DNA from: Acidovorax sp. FHTAMBA | GTDB lineage: Bacteria > Pseudomonadota > Gammaproteobacteria > Burkholderiales > Burkholderiaceae_C | Assembly: GCF_038958875.1 (NCBI RefSeq) | Contig: NZ_CP152407.1 | Span: 3,603,501-3,667,500 of the forward strand | DNA: 64,000 nucleotides | Direction of reading: 5' to 3' | Shown here: one piece after another, positions 32,307 through 40,847 of the stretch | Numbering within the stretch: position 1 is the stretch's first letter | Layout of the letters: each line of letters opens with the position of its first letter | Made by a program: the position numbers and the translations under genes | The notes under the pieces: generated by a model | Databases searched by the model: none | What the model saw: only the letters and a program-made list of their open reading frames with translations | What the model was told of the DNA's origin: nothing

Positions 32307-34007
32307 TCACCCCTTTTCGCCGGGCTCCAGCACGGGCCGGTAGCCCATGTCCCTCACCCCTTGCAGCACCTCGTCAATCTCGGGGGTCGGCTTGTTCAAC
32401 AGGTGCAACGCTGCAGCACCCAGGCGCAGGCTGGCCTCGATGGTCTCGGGGTAGGCGTGCACGGCACCGGCCTGCAGCAGCCGGCTGCTGCTCTCCAGGT
32501 CGCGGGCACGGGCGATGACGGGCACCTGGGGGCAGGCGCGCCGCAGGTAGTCGATGGCCTTCAGGGCCGCTTCCGGACGGTCCACCGTGATCACCAGCAA
32601 CGCGGCGCGTTCTACATGGATGGCCGCCAGCAGTTCCGGGTCGGAAATGTCGCCATACGCCACCGCATGGCCATCCGCGCGGCCCTGGGCCAGCCGTTTG
32701 GGGTCGGTGTCGAGCGCAATGTAGGGCACGCCGCTGGCCTCCAGCAGCACCGCCACCGTGTGCCCCACACGCCCGTAGCCGCCAATGATGACCTGGGGCG
32801 TGGCCGAATCGGGCAAGCCTGCCGGGGGTGGCGCGTCGGAGCCCGAATCCGCGGCCAGGCGCGCGGCGATGGCCCCGTTGAACCGGATCAGCAGTGCGCC
32901 CAGCACCATGGAAATCAGCACGGAGGTGATGGCAATCTGCCCCAGCTGCTCGTCGAAAACACGCGCATCCAGCGCGATGGCCACCAGCGCCAGGCCGAAC
33001 TCGCCGCCCACGCTCAGCAGCAGGCCCGTGCGCCACGCCACCTGCGGCTCCACCCCCATGCGGCGCACCGTGGCCGCCACGATCAGGGTTTTGCTGGCCA
33101 GCAGCAGCAAGGCCCCCAGCACCGCCCACTGCCAGATCGGCACGATGGCGGCGGGATCAAACCGCATCCCGATGCCGATGAAGAACAGCCCCAGCAGCAC
33201 ATCGCGAAACGGGCGCACGCTGGACTCCACCTGGTGGCGGAACTCTGTCTCGCCCAGCATCATTCCCGCCAGGAAAGCGCCAAACGCCAGCGACAGGCCC
33301 AGGCTTTGCGTGGTCCAGGCCGCAAACAGCGCCACCAGCAGCACAGCCAGGGTGAAGGCCTCCACCGACCTGCGCTCGGACACCCAATGAAAGAGCGGCC
33401 GCAGCAACCACCGCCCGGCAAAGAACACCAGGGCAAACGCCAGCACGGCCTTGGCCAGCGCCCAACCCAGCGTTGCGGCCAGGGCGGCCGCAGCCACCGA
33501 GGTGCCCAGCACCGGGATGATGACGAGAAAAGGCACGGCGGTGACATCCTGGAACACCGACATCGCCAGCCCCAGGCGCCCGTGCTGGGTGTTGTCCTCG
33601 CCCCGCTCGGCCAGCAGGCTGCCGATGATGGTGGTGGACGACTGGGCAAACACGGCGCCAAACACAAAGGCAGCCGGCGCTGGCAGGCCCGCCAGCCAGC
33701 AGATGCCCCCGACCAGCACGGTAGTCAGCACCACCTGCCCCGTTCCCAGGCCCAGCACCTGGTGCCGCAGGATCTGCAACTGGGGCAGCGAGTAATTGAG
33801 CCCGATGGTGAAGAGCAGGAACACCACGCCAAACTCGGCAATGGCGTCAAAGGCGGGCACCGACACCGTGGGGCCCAGGGTGTGCGGCCCGAGAATGAAG
33901 CCCACCAGCAGGTAGCCCAGGCTGGTGGGAACGTGCAGCCGCTGGAAAACCACCACCACGGCAATGGCAACGCCAAGCAGCAAGAGGATCTGGGTGAGGT
34001 TTTCCAT
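32307..34007 (-). CDS. CPA2-family cation:proton antiporter with TrkA-N domain
   Basis: The 566-residue protein combines about 12 membrane helices (residues 1-380) with a cytosolic Rossmann TrkA-N domain (about 408-530). The nucleotide motif IIGGYGRVGHTVAVLLE lies near 410-426. The overall plan is that of KefB/KefC/YbaL potassium or sodium efflux systems with NAD(H) or glutathione-adduct gating. No separate ancillary subunit is present. The ATG at 34007 begins MENLTQILLLLGVA. Confidence 0.88.
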   Translation of the reverse strand: MENLTQILLLLGVAIAVVVVFQRLHVPTSLGYLLVGFILGPHTLGPTVSVPAFDAIAEFGVVFLLFTIGLNYSLPQLQILRHQVLGLGTGQVVLTTVLVGGICWLAGLPAPAAFVFGAVFAQSSTTIIGSLLAERGEDNTQHGRLGLAMSVFQDVTAVPFLVIIPVLGTSVAAAALAATLGWALAKAVLAFALVFFAGRWLLRPLFHWVSERRSVEAFTLAVLLVALFAAWTTQSLGLSLAFGAFLAGMMLGETEFRHQVESSVRPFRDVLLGLFFIGIGMRFDPAAIVPIWQWAVLGALLLLASKTLIVAATVRRMGVEPQVAWRTGLLLSVGGEFGLALVAIALDARVFDEQLGQIAITSVLISMVLGALLIRFNGAIAARLAADSGSDAPPPAGLPDSATPQVIIGGYGRVGHTVAVLLEASGVPYIALDTDPKRLAQGRADGHAVAYGDISDPELLAAIHVERAALLVITVDRPEAALKAIDYLRRACPQVPVIARARDLESSSRLLQAGAVHAYPETIEASLRLGAAALHLLNKPTPEIDEVLQGVRDMGYRPVLEPGEKG

Positions 34008-34272
34008 GGGTCCGTGGGTCTGTGCGTTGTCGGGTGTGTGTTTGCAGGGCCGCTTGGCGGCGAGCTTTGGGCCCGCTCCCGGCCCGGGCCGGGGGGCTGA
34101 TGTGCCCGCTGGGCCGCCGTGCAGGCTGCCAGGTCATTATGGTGTCCGCAACGGCAACGTCCGAACCCCAAGGTCTGCGCCCGTTGCGCACCGCCCTGCC
34201 CGGGGCACGTCACCGGCAAGGCCCGTGAACGCGTCACAATCGGCGCCTTTGCCCTCTCGATGCGCCCTGCCC

Positions 34273-35517
34273 ATGACTCCCCCATTCTTTGACGCCGTTG
34301 TCATCGGCGCCGGTGCGGCCGGCCTGTTCTGCGCGGGCCAGGCGGGCCAGCGCGGGCTGAAGGTCCTGCTTATCGACCACGCCGACAAGGTGGCCGAGAA
34401 GATCCGCATCTCGGGCGGCGGGCGCTGCAATTTCACCAACCGCGACCTGGACCCGGCCGCGCCACACAAGCACTTTGTGGGACAGAACCCGCAGTTCTGC
34501 CGCTCGGCGCTGTCGCGCTACACGCCCTCCGACTTCATTGCGCTGGTGCAAAAGCACGGCATCCCGTTTCACGAAAAGCACAAGGGCCAGCTCTTTGCCG
34601 ACCGCTCGGCCGAGGACATCATTGCCATGCTGCTGGCCGAGTGCGCGGCGGGCGGGGTGACGCACTGGCAGCCCTGCAGGGTCAAAAATATAGCCTTTTT
34701 GGCCTCTGGCGCTTATCCAGAAAGCGCCAGCAGCTATCGAATTGATATTGAGCGCGGCACGGTGCAGGCCCGCTCGGTGGTCATTGCCACGGGTGGGCTG
34801 TCCATCCCCAAGATCGGCGCCACCGACTTTGGCTACCGGCTGGCACTACAGTTCAATATCCCGCTGGTCGAGCGGCGCCCGGGCCTGGTGCCGCTGACCT
34901 TTGATGGCACGGGTTGGGCGCCGTATGCGCAACTCGCGGGCTTGGCGCTTCCGGTGCAAATCAGCACCGGAGCCAAGAAAGCCCGTATGGCCTTCGACGA
35001 AGACCTGCTGTTCACCCACCGCGGCCTGTCGGGCCCGGCAGTGCTGCAGATCTCCAGCTACTGGCAGGAAGGCACGCCGCTGGCCATCAACCTCGCGCCC
35101 ACGGCAGATCTGCCCACTGCGCTGGCCCAGGGCAAGGCCCGCTCGCGCAAGCTGATCGCCAACGAGCTGGCCACGCTGGTCCCGAGCCGCCTGGCCGATG
35201 CCTGGGCCAGCCGCGAGGCGGATTGGCAGCGCCCCATCAACGAGGCATCGGACAAAGCCCTGGCGCGCTTGGCCGAGCAACTGGCGCGCTGGGAGCTCAC
35301 ACCCACGGGCACCGAGGGCTACAAAAAGGCCGAGGTCACGCTGGGCGGCGTGGACACCAAGGCGCTGTCGCAGCAGACCATGGAGTGCAAGACGCAGCCC
35401 GGCCTGTACTTCATTGGCGAGGTGGTGGATGTGACCGGGTGGCTGGGCGGCTATAACTTTCAGTGGGCCTGGGCCAGTGCGCATGCGTGTGCGCAAGGAC
35501 TTCCAAGCTCGCACTGA
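34273..35517 (+). CDS. BaiN/HI0933-like FAD-dependent oxidoreductase
   Basis: The 414-residue flavoprotein has an N-terminal FAD site VVIGAGAAGLFCAGQAG (residues 9-25), the family motif ISGGGRCNFTNRD (about 49-61) and a C-terminal WLGGYNFQWAWASA. This is the HI0933/YhiN family; reactions are poorly known. Residues about 138-156 (IAFLASGAYPESASSYRID) are encoded by a full copy of the dispersed palindromic repeat (34684-34748), inserted in frame between strands of the fold. Start ATG 34273 is the first codon compatible with the FAD motif. Confidence 0.87.
   Translation: MTPPFFDAVVIGAGAAGLFCAGQAGQRGLKVLLIDHADKVAEKIRISGGGRCNFTNRDLDPAAPHKHFVGQNPQFCRSALSRYTPSDFIALVQKHGIPFHEKHKGQLFADRSAEDIIAMLLAECAAGGVTHWQPCRVKNIAFLASGAYPESASSYRIDIERGTVQARSVVIATGGLSIPKIGATDFGYRLALQFNIPLVERRPGLVPLTFDGTGWAPYAQLAGLALPVQISTGAKKARMAFDEDLLFTHRGLSGPAVLQISSYWQEGTPLAINLAPTADLPTALAQGKARSRKLIANELATLVPSRLADAWASREADWQRPINEASDKALARLAEQLARWELTPTGTEGYKKAEVTLGGVDTKALSQQTMECKTQPGLYFIGEVVDVTGWLGGYNFQWAWASAHACAQGLPSSH
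34684..34748. repeat. Dispersed palindromic repeat, copy R6, inside a coding region
   Basis: TGGCGCTT-atccag-AAAGCGCCAGCAGCTA, embedded in frame in the BaiN-like gene. The flanks TATAGCCTTTTTGGCC and TCGAATTGATATTG are the AT-rich borders seen in intergenic copies. Confidence 0.75.
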
Positions 35518-35568
35518 CCACCAGCTTGCTGACAGCAGGCAAGGAAAACTACCTGCCGCCAGCGGCGC

Positions 35569-38442
35569 TCAACGCGCTGCCGTCACGGCCTTTTCCAGCC
35601 GTATCACGTTCGCGCCACTGGCCAGGGCCAGCGCCAGACTGTCACTCATGACCAGACCACTCCACTGCTGGTTGACCCCACCCGTGCAGTTGTAGGTGAT
35701 CAGTGTGCCGAGATCGTTAGTCAGTCTGCCGGTGTTCAAGTCCATGCAGCGGTTGCCGCGTGCGATGCGCTTCGGGACGCTGACGTCCCACACCTGCTCG
35801 TCACGGCGCAGGTCGCACGCCGTCAGACGCACTGGGTTGCTGCCACCCTGGTCGGTCAGACACAGCTCCAGCTCGGCACGGCTGCGGATGCTACCGCGCC
35901 CGTCCAGCACCCACTGCTCCTCGACACCGCCCGAGCACAACGCCTTGGCTGCAATGCGTACGCTGTCGCCCACTTTCTGGATGCATTGGCCCCCAGGCAT
36001 GGTGATGGTTTGGCCGGTGGGAACGATGGGCTTCCCATCGTCCAGACCCAGTGTGCGAACGAAGGAGCGCAGCGCACTCTGTGCTTCTGGCACACCAGCG
36101 TCCAGTGCACCGGCATAGGTACTGATCCAGCGGTTCAGACGCAGCGCCTGCTCCTGCTGCTGGGCGTAGCGAACCCGCTGTACGTCGGCCGCACCCGCCA
36201 GACCCACTGGGCTGTCTCCCCAGCTTTCGAACAGCAGCTGCGCATTGCCAGATAGCGCCAGTACGTTCTTGCCAGCCAACCCCTGCAACGCGGTATCCAG
36301 CTGCGGCAGCTCGGCCTGGCGCAGCGCGGAATAACCCGCCTCCTTGCCCACTACGACGGGCGCAGGCATTGCAGGCAGGTTTTGGGGGATCTCCAGCGTG
36401 TACAGCTGCTGCGCGGGCTGGCCTGGTGCCTGGCATTGCAGCTTAGCCTGCGAGGGTAGCTCACTTTGGGCCAGATTCACATGCAACTTGTTGACCAAAC
36501 CAGCCTGCATGCGCTTGCCCGCCAGTGCGATGCGCTGCTGCGCGCCACTGGCGAAAGCGACGGTCAGCCAGCACTCGCGTGGCTCGCCAGCACTGGCGGC
36601 GGTCGCTGGCAGATTAAATACATTTCCCCAATTGCCACGCAGGGCAGGGTAGATCAACGCACTGCCCGTTTCCGGATCGTAGCCACCCAGCAGGGTGATC
36701 ACGGGAACTCCGTGCAGCCGCGGCGCGAGAAACTTGCCGTTTGCGCTGTTGAACCAGACAGTGTTCTGATTGGGCACGCTGGGCGCAACGGGTTCCATCG
36801 TGCGGGTATCGGCATTCCACTTCACGTAGCCGGTGGCCGTTGCAGGAGCGGGTACAGGCTTGTCCAAACTAGGCTGGATCCTGTTCCTGGTGCTGTACCC
36901 CGTGTAGTGCGCGTACTGGGACAAACTGCTAGCGTAGTGGCCACCTGCCATGGAATCAGTGTTGAAACTGTACGTATCGTCCAGCACGGGCATGCCGGAC
37001 AAGCCGTCGTTCTTGCCGCGCGTCCAGTGGATGTTGGCGCGCATGCGCTTGCGGTAACCGATATAGCCCCAGCCACTGTCGTGATGGTGTCCGGCCCAGA
37101 AGTAGTCGTTGCCGTTCTGGCCAGGGTAGTGGCCCAGGCCGTAGTGATGGCCGATCTCATGGCTGAACTCGTTGCCACGACTTGTGCTGAGCGTCAGGAT
37201 ACTGTTGCCGCCGCTCAGGCCATGGTTTTGCACCCCATTGGCATACACACCGCGCGCGTGGTGGATAACCACGCTTTGCGTCACCTGCGGTTGCTGCTGC
37301 GACTGCATGCCGGAGCTTGTCACACCCCAGTTGGCCAAGTTGATCCCGACACTGAATGTGGATTTTGCCGTGTTCTCGCGCATGTCGCCGCTGTACACAT
37401 CACCGTTGACGGCGCTCGCCGTATCGTAAATAACGCCGCTGGCCACCATGACGCGGGTCAGCTTTACGTCCTCATAGTAGGCAGCGGTTATGCGTGCGGC
37501 GGGAATGGTCTGGAGGTAGTCTGTCGCTGCTTCAGCGGGATTCGTGCGGAACCAATGACCACCGCTGTTGTTGACAGGCGGGTCGGTGAGCATGCCCAGG
37601 CGGACGCTGTGCACTACCAGTTCGGCAGGGGCCGCGAAATCGATGGCGCTGGCAGCCAGAGTGCCGGTACGTCCCCGGCTGTCGGTCACGCGAAGCTCCA
37701 TGCCTGGCTGCACCCAATCCCAAGGCAGGGCAACGCTCCAGGCACGGCGCGAATAGACATAGTCCGCACGTGCGTTGCTGACATAGTCCGAGCGCGGGAT
37801 CTCATTGGGGTGACGCAGGGTAAGTGTGCCTTTTGATTGACCGTTCAGGACCACCATGACCTTCACCCCATCCACCTCACCTAGCGAAGCGTCAGGCGTA
37901 ATCATCAGCAGCGCCTCGCGCTGTGCCGTCAGGCGTGGCATCTGGCGGGCTTCGTTGCCGGATGGGTCCACGGTGTGACTCTGGGCGAACTGCACCATGG
38001 CCGGAAAAGTGCCGCCCAGGTCGTTACGCACGCTGCGCGAGCTCCTATTTCTGTCCTTGTCATAGAAGCCAAGCGCATCAATAGGTGTGAATTTTCCGCC
38101 CACTGGCTCCGGATAGGCAGTGGTTGGCGGTGGAGGCGGCGCGGGTGTGGGCGGTGGAGGCGGCGCGGGTGTGGGCGGCGGAGGCGGCGCGGGTGTGGGC
38201 GGCGGAGGCGGAGGCTGCTCACTTGGCAGTTCTGGCTCAGGGTGAGGATGGTCGGGATGATAGGGATAGCCTGGCGTCGGCGTGGGTGCGGGCACCGTCG
38301 GAGCGGTTGTGTCGGGAACTGGCGACGGGGGAGGCTGCACGGGTACGTTTTGAACGGGCGGAATGATCTGCACCGGGGGCGCGGAAGGCGACTCGTCCGA
38401 CGCACTGCCGCCACAGGCGCTGAGTGCACTCACACTCATCAT
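35569..38442 (-). CDS. M66-type zinc metalloprotease lipoprotein with ricin-type lectin tail; signal peptide interrupted
   Basis: A 957-residue protein is read from the ATG at 38442. A lipobox-like LSAC (residues 7-10) is followed by about 100 residues of Pro/Ala-rich linker, including three to four PPPPPTPA units encoded by a 24-base tandem repeat. The catalytic motif HEIGHHYGLGH sits near residue 428 and fits M66 (StcE/dictomallein) mucinases; residues near 860-935 repeat QxW-type patterns (EEQWVLD, DEQVWDV, NQQWSGL) of a ricin-B lectin domain. Upstream in the same frame is MDPCKWA, TAG, LTALMMSVSALSAC: a complete lipoprotein signal broken by a TAG at 38455-38457. Without it the signal lacks a positive n-region, so export may be lost. 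It may be a recent pseudogene or a sequencing error. Confidence 0.75.
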   Translation of the reverse strand: MMSVSALSACGGSASDESPSAPPVQIIPPVQNVPVQPPPSPVPDTTAPTVPAPTPTPGYPYHPDHPHPEPELPSEQPPPPPPTPAPPPPPTPAPPPPPTPAPPPPPTTAYPEPVGGKFTPIDALGFYDKDRNRSSRSVRNDLGGTFPAMVQFAQSHTVDPSGNEARQMPRLTAQREALLMITPDASLGEVDGVKVMVVLNGQSKGTLTLRHPNEIPRSDYVSNARADYVYSRRAWSVALPWDWVQPGMELRVTDSRGRTGTLAASAIDFAAPAELVVHSVRLGMLTDPPVNNSGGHWFRTNPAEAATDYLQTIPAARITAAYYEDVKLTRVMVASGVIYDTASAVNGDVYSGDMRENTAKSTFSVGINLANWGVTSSGMQSQQQPQVTQSVVIHHARGVYANGVQNHGLSGGNSILTLSTSRGNEFSHEIGHHYGLGHYPGQNGNDYFWAGHHHDSGWGYIGYRKRMRANIHWTRGKNDGLSGMPVLDDTYSFNTDSMAGGHYASSLSQYAHYTGYSTRNRIQPSLDKPVPAPATATGYVKWNADTRTMEPVAPSVPNQNTVWFNSANGKFLAPRLHGVPVITLLGGYDPETGSALIYPALRGNWGNVFNLPATAASAGEPRECWLTVAFASGAQQRIALAGKRMQAGLVNKLHVNLAQSELPSQAKLQCQAPGQPAQQLYTLEIPQNLPAMPAPVVVGKEAGYSALRQAELPQLDTALQGLAGKNVLALSGNAQLLFESWGDSPVGLAGAADVQRVRYAQQQEQALRLNRWISTYAGALDAGVPEAQSALRSFVRTLGLDDGKPIVPTGQTITMPGGQCIQKVGDSVRIAAKALCSGGVEEQWVLDGRGSIRSRAELELCLTDQGGSNPVRLTACDLRRDEQVWDVSVPKRIARGNRCMDLNTGRLTNDLGTLITYNCTGGVNQQWSGLVMSDSLALALASGANVIRLEKAVTAAR

Positions 38443-38781
38443 GAGGGCAGTCAGCTAGGCCCACTTACAAGGATCCATTGAATTCACCAAATGAAACAAA
38501 AGATGAGCATTCTAGGAAGCGCTGGAGAGCTCTCACGGCTGGATGACAACGTAGTAACAATGTTTTTCAAATAACTATTTTCCATAACCATTGCCGCTAT
38601 TTTTAATGTTTTGCGACCGGATGCTGCACAGCCATAACGGATAAACCGCTATAATCTCCGGCTTTGCTGGCAATGCCCCGTCGGCCAAATACTAGTTACA
38701 GACGGGGAAACCGCTTCGTACGGACTTGAGGCCCGATCTCCCCAAGCCCCTCTGCAGGCACCATTTGGAAAACATTAGCTA
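38443..38781. other. AT-richer intergenic region before rpsU
   Basis: About 340 bases with lower GC than the neighbours. It holds the interrupted signal-peptide codons of the protease (38443-38478) and the upstream control region of rpsU with TATAAT at 38650-38655. No further gene is supportable. Confidence 0.6.
38650..38655 (+). promoter_or_regulatory. Candidate -10 box of rpsU
   Basis: A perfect TATAAT about 127 bases upstream of rpsU in an AT-rich region. No good -35 box is found 16-18 bases further up, so this is a partial promoter call. Confidence 0.45.
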
Positions 38782-38994
38782 ATGACTACGATCCGCGTAA
38801 AAGAAAACGAACCCTTTGACGTTGCCCTCCGCCGCTTCAAGCGCACCATTGAAAAGCTCGGCCTGCTGACCGACCTGCGCGCCCGCGAGTTCTACGAAAA
38901 GCCCACCGCCGAGCGCAAGCGCAAGAAGGCGGCCGCCGTGAAGCGCCACTACAAGCGCGTTCGCAGCATGCAACTGCCCAAGAAGATGTACTGA
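38782..38994 (+). CDS. rpsU: 30S ribosomal protein S21
   Basis: The 70-residue protein is highly basic and matches bacterial S21 throughout, beginning [20 protein letters not shown] and ending with the Arg/Lys-rich [23 protein letters not shown]21 binds near the anti-Shine-Dalgarno region of the 30S subunit and acts in initiation. It is followed by an intrinsic terminator and then yqeY, the usual order in beta-proteobacteria, where dnaG and rpoD often follow; they do not follow here. Confidence 0.97.
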
Positions 38995-39031
38995 TCTATC
39001 TTCGGCCCCGAGCCTTTTGCTTGGGTCCCAG

Positions 39032-39071
39032 AACCCGCGCTAGGGACGCCAAGCGCGGGTTTTTGTTTTTT
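39032..39071 (+). terminator. Intrinsic terminator after rpsU
   Basis: Ten-base-pair stem AACCCGCGCT (39032-39041) with AGCGCGGGTT (39052-39061), followed by TTTTGTTTTTT. It lies 37 bases after the rpsU stop codon, so rpsU and yqeY can be transcribed separately. Confidence 0.9.
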
Positions 39072-39080
39072 CGGGTCTGC

Positions 39081-39170
39081 CAAAAGGCTATCTGGCGTCG
39101 TTGCAGCGCCTTGCCGTAGCGAAACTACTGTCTGCGGCGCTGCGCCTGGCCAGAGGGGCTTTGTGCAAAC
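39081..39170. repeat. Structured three-stem repeat, copy B
   Basis: TCTGGC/GCCAGA outer stem (39091-39096 with 39149-39154), GCAGCGCC/GGCGCTGC middle stem (39103-39110 with 39136-39143) and GTAG-cgaaa-CTAC apex (39116-39128). It aligns with the minus strand of 26681-26780; the bulge sequences TTGCC and TGTCTGC are conserved while the middle stem is entirely re-paired (GCAGCGCC/GGCGCTGC against TTTCGGC/GCCGAAA). It fills the rpsU-yqeY gap. Confidence 0.72.
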
Positions 39171-39206
39171 CCTCCTTCTCTGCTTGATCAAAAAAAGGAA
39201 GCTGCC

Positions 39207-39653
39207 ATGAGCCTCAAGGAAAAAATCACCGAAGACATGAAGACCGCCATGCGCGCCAAGGACAGCGAGCGCCTGGGCACCATCCGCCTGCTGCAGGCCG
39301 CGATGAAGCAAAAGGAAGTGGACGAGCGCATCGAACTGGACGACGTGGCCGTCGTGGCCATCGTGGACAAGCTCATCAAGCAGCGCAAGGACTCGATCAC
39401 AGCGTTTGAAGGCGCGGGCCGCCAGGACCTGGCCGACAAGGAAAAGGCCGAGATGGCCGTGCTGCAGGCCTACCTGCCCGAGCGCATGTCTGCCGAAGAA
39501 ACGCTGGCCGCGGTGAAAGCCATCGTGGCCGAGCTGGGCGCCGCAGGCCCTGGCGACATGGGCAAGGTGATGGGCGTGGTCAAGACCCGCCTGGCAGGCA
39601 AAGCCGACTTGGGCCAGGTTTCGGCCGCGGTGAAGGCGGCGCTGGCAGGCTGA
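39207..39653 (+). CDS. yqeY: GatB/YqeY-domain protein
   Basis: The 148-residue protein has the YqeY fold resembling the tail domain of GatB amidotransferase: an N-terminal helical part (KITEDMKTAMRAKDSERLGTIRLLQAAMK) and a C-terminal domain with GPGDMGKVMGVVKTRLAGKADLGQVS. Function is probably tRNA-linked but not established. AGGAAG precedes the ATG by five bases. It lies downstream of rpsU, a conserved pairing, separated here by a terminator and a structured repeat. Confidence 0.92.
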   Translation: MSLKEKITEDMKTAMRAKDSERLGTIRLLQAAMKQKEVDERIELDDVAVVAIVDKLIKQRKDSITAFEGAGRQDLADKEKAEMAVLQAYLPERMSAEETLAAVKAIVAELGAAGPGDMGKVMGVVKTRLAGKADLGQVSAAVKAALAG

Positions 39654-39721
39654 TCCGCCAACGACCAAACCCCGTTAACGCCAACCCGCGGGCCGCACTA
39701 CGGCCTGCCGTGCGGTTAGTA

Positions 39722-39775
39722 TCATTTTAATAGCTGCTTACGCTTACCAGATAAGCGCCAGCAGCTATTTTTGCT
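39722..39775. repeat. Dispersed palindromic repeat, copy R7
   Basis: AATAGCTGCTTACGCTT-accag-ATAAGCGCCAGCAGCTATT, between the yqeY end and the LysR gene's stop codon (39776, minus strand), which it directly abuts. Longest stem of the set, with both AGCTGCT and AGCAGCT flanks paired. Confidence 0.78.
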
Positions 39776-40723
39776 TCAAACTGCGCCGTTGTCACCGGCA
39801 CCCTCATTGCCCGCCGCCTGCGCCATCCACCCGGCGCGAAAGTGCTCCTGGAGGAACTCCACGCACACGCGCACCTTGGCAGAGCGCTCCAGCCGCGTGG
39901 GATACACGGCCCACACATTGGCCTCCTGCCGCCACTGCGGCAGCACCTGCACCAGGCGCCCGGCCTGCAGCTGCGCGCCCACATCCCACAGCGAGCGCAG
40001 CACGATGCCGCGGCCGTCCACCGCCCACTGCACGGCCATCTCGCCGTTGTTGGCCGACAGCGGGCCGCGCACCTTCACCGATTCTTCCTGCGCGCCGCTG
40101 CGCAGGCGCCACACGCCAAACGGGTGGTCGCGCTCCTTGATCACCAGGCAGTCATGCGCAGCCAGGTCCGCCACCGTGCGCGGAGCGCCCTTGCGCTGCA
40201 GGTAGGCGGGCGCTGCACACAGCACGCGGTGGTTGTCGGCAAGGCGGCGCGCGATGAGGTGTGGCGCAATCTCGTCGCCCACGCGCACATCCAGGTCAAA
40301 ACCCTCGCCCGCCACGTCCACCAGCCGGTCGAACACCTCCAGCCGCACCTGCAGGCCGGGGTGCTGCTCCACCAGCCGCGACAGCGCAGGCGCCACGATC
40401 TGCCGCCCAAAGCCGAAGCTGCTGCTCACGCGCAGCAGCCCGCGCGGTGCGCTGCGGGTGATGGCGACCTCTTGCAGCAGCTGCTCCATATCGTCCAGGA
40501 TGCGCTGCGCCCAGTGGAAAACGCGCTCACCCTCCTCCGTCACCGCCACGCGGCGGGTGGTGCGGTGCAGCAGCCTCACCTGCAGATCCTGCTCCAGCAG
40601 GCGGATGCGCTTGCTCACGTAAGCCGGTGAGGTGCCGAGCTCGATGGCGGCGGCGCCAAAGCTGGACTTGCGCACCACCGCAGCGAACACGCGCAAGTCG
40701 TCGGCGGCAGGGTTTTTATGCAC
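39776..40723 (-). CDS. LysR-family transcriptional regulator
   Basis: The 315-residue protein has an N-terminal winged helix (DLRVFAAVVRKSSFGAAAIELGTSPAYVSKRIRLLEQDLQVRLLHRTTR, about residues 9-57) and an effector-binding domain. It is divergent from the D-malate/tartrate dehydrogenase gene (124 bases between starts), the standard arrangement for LysR activators such as DmlR. The natural inducer is therefore probably malate or tartrate. Its stop codon abuts repeat R7. Confidence 0.88.
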   Translation of the reverse strand: MHKNPAADDLRVFAAVVRKSSFGAAAIELGTSPAYVSKRIRLLEQDLQVRLLHRTTRRVAVTEEGERVFHWAQRILDDMEQLLQEVAITRSAPRGLLRVSSSFGFGRQIVAPALSRLVEQHPGLQVRLEVFDRLVDVAGEGFDLDVRVGDEIAPHLIARRLADNHRVLCAAPAYLQRKGAPRTVADLAAHDCLVIKERDHPFGVWRLRSGAQEESVKVRGPLSANNGEMAVQWAVDGRGIVLRSLWDVGAQLQAGRLVQVLPQWRQEANVWAVYPTRLERSAKVRVCVEFLQEHFRAGWMAQAAGNEGAGDNGAV

Positions 40724-40847
40724 GATGTGTGAAGGATGAGGCTACGGTTGGCGGATTGTAGTTATCGTTGGCGCTCGGATAATGCGGTGCAACCGCGCCC
40801 CTTGCATCGGCGGCGCTCTCCCATTCCTCACCCACCTGCTTCACACC

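Noticed and set aside
38125..38215. A possible CRISPR-like tandem array
   Set aside because: The units are contiguous 24-base codon repeats without spacers inside a proline-rich coding segment.
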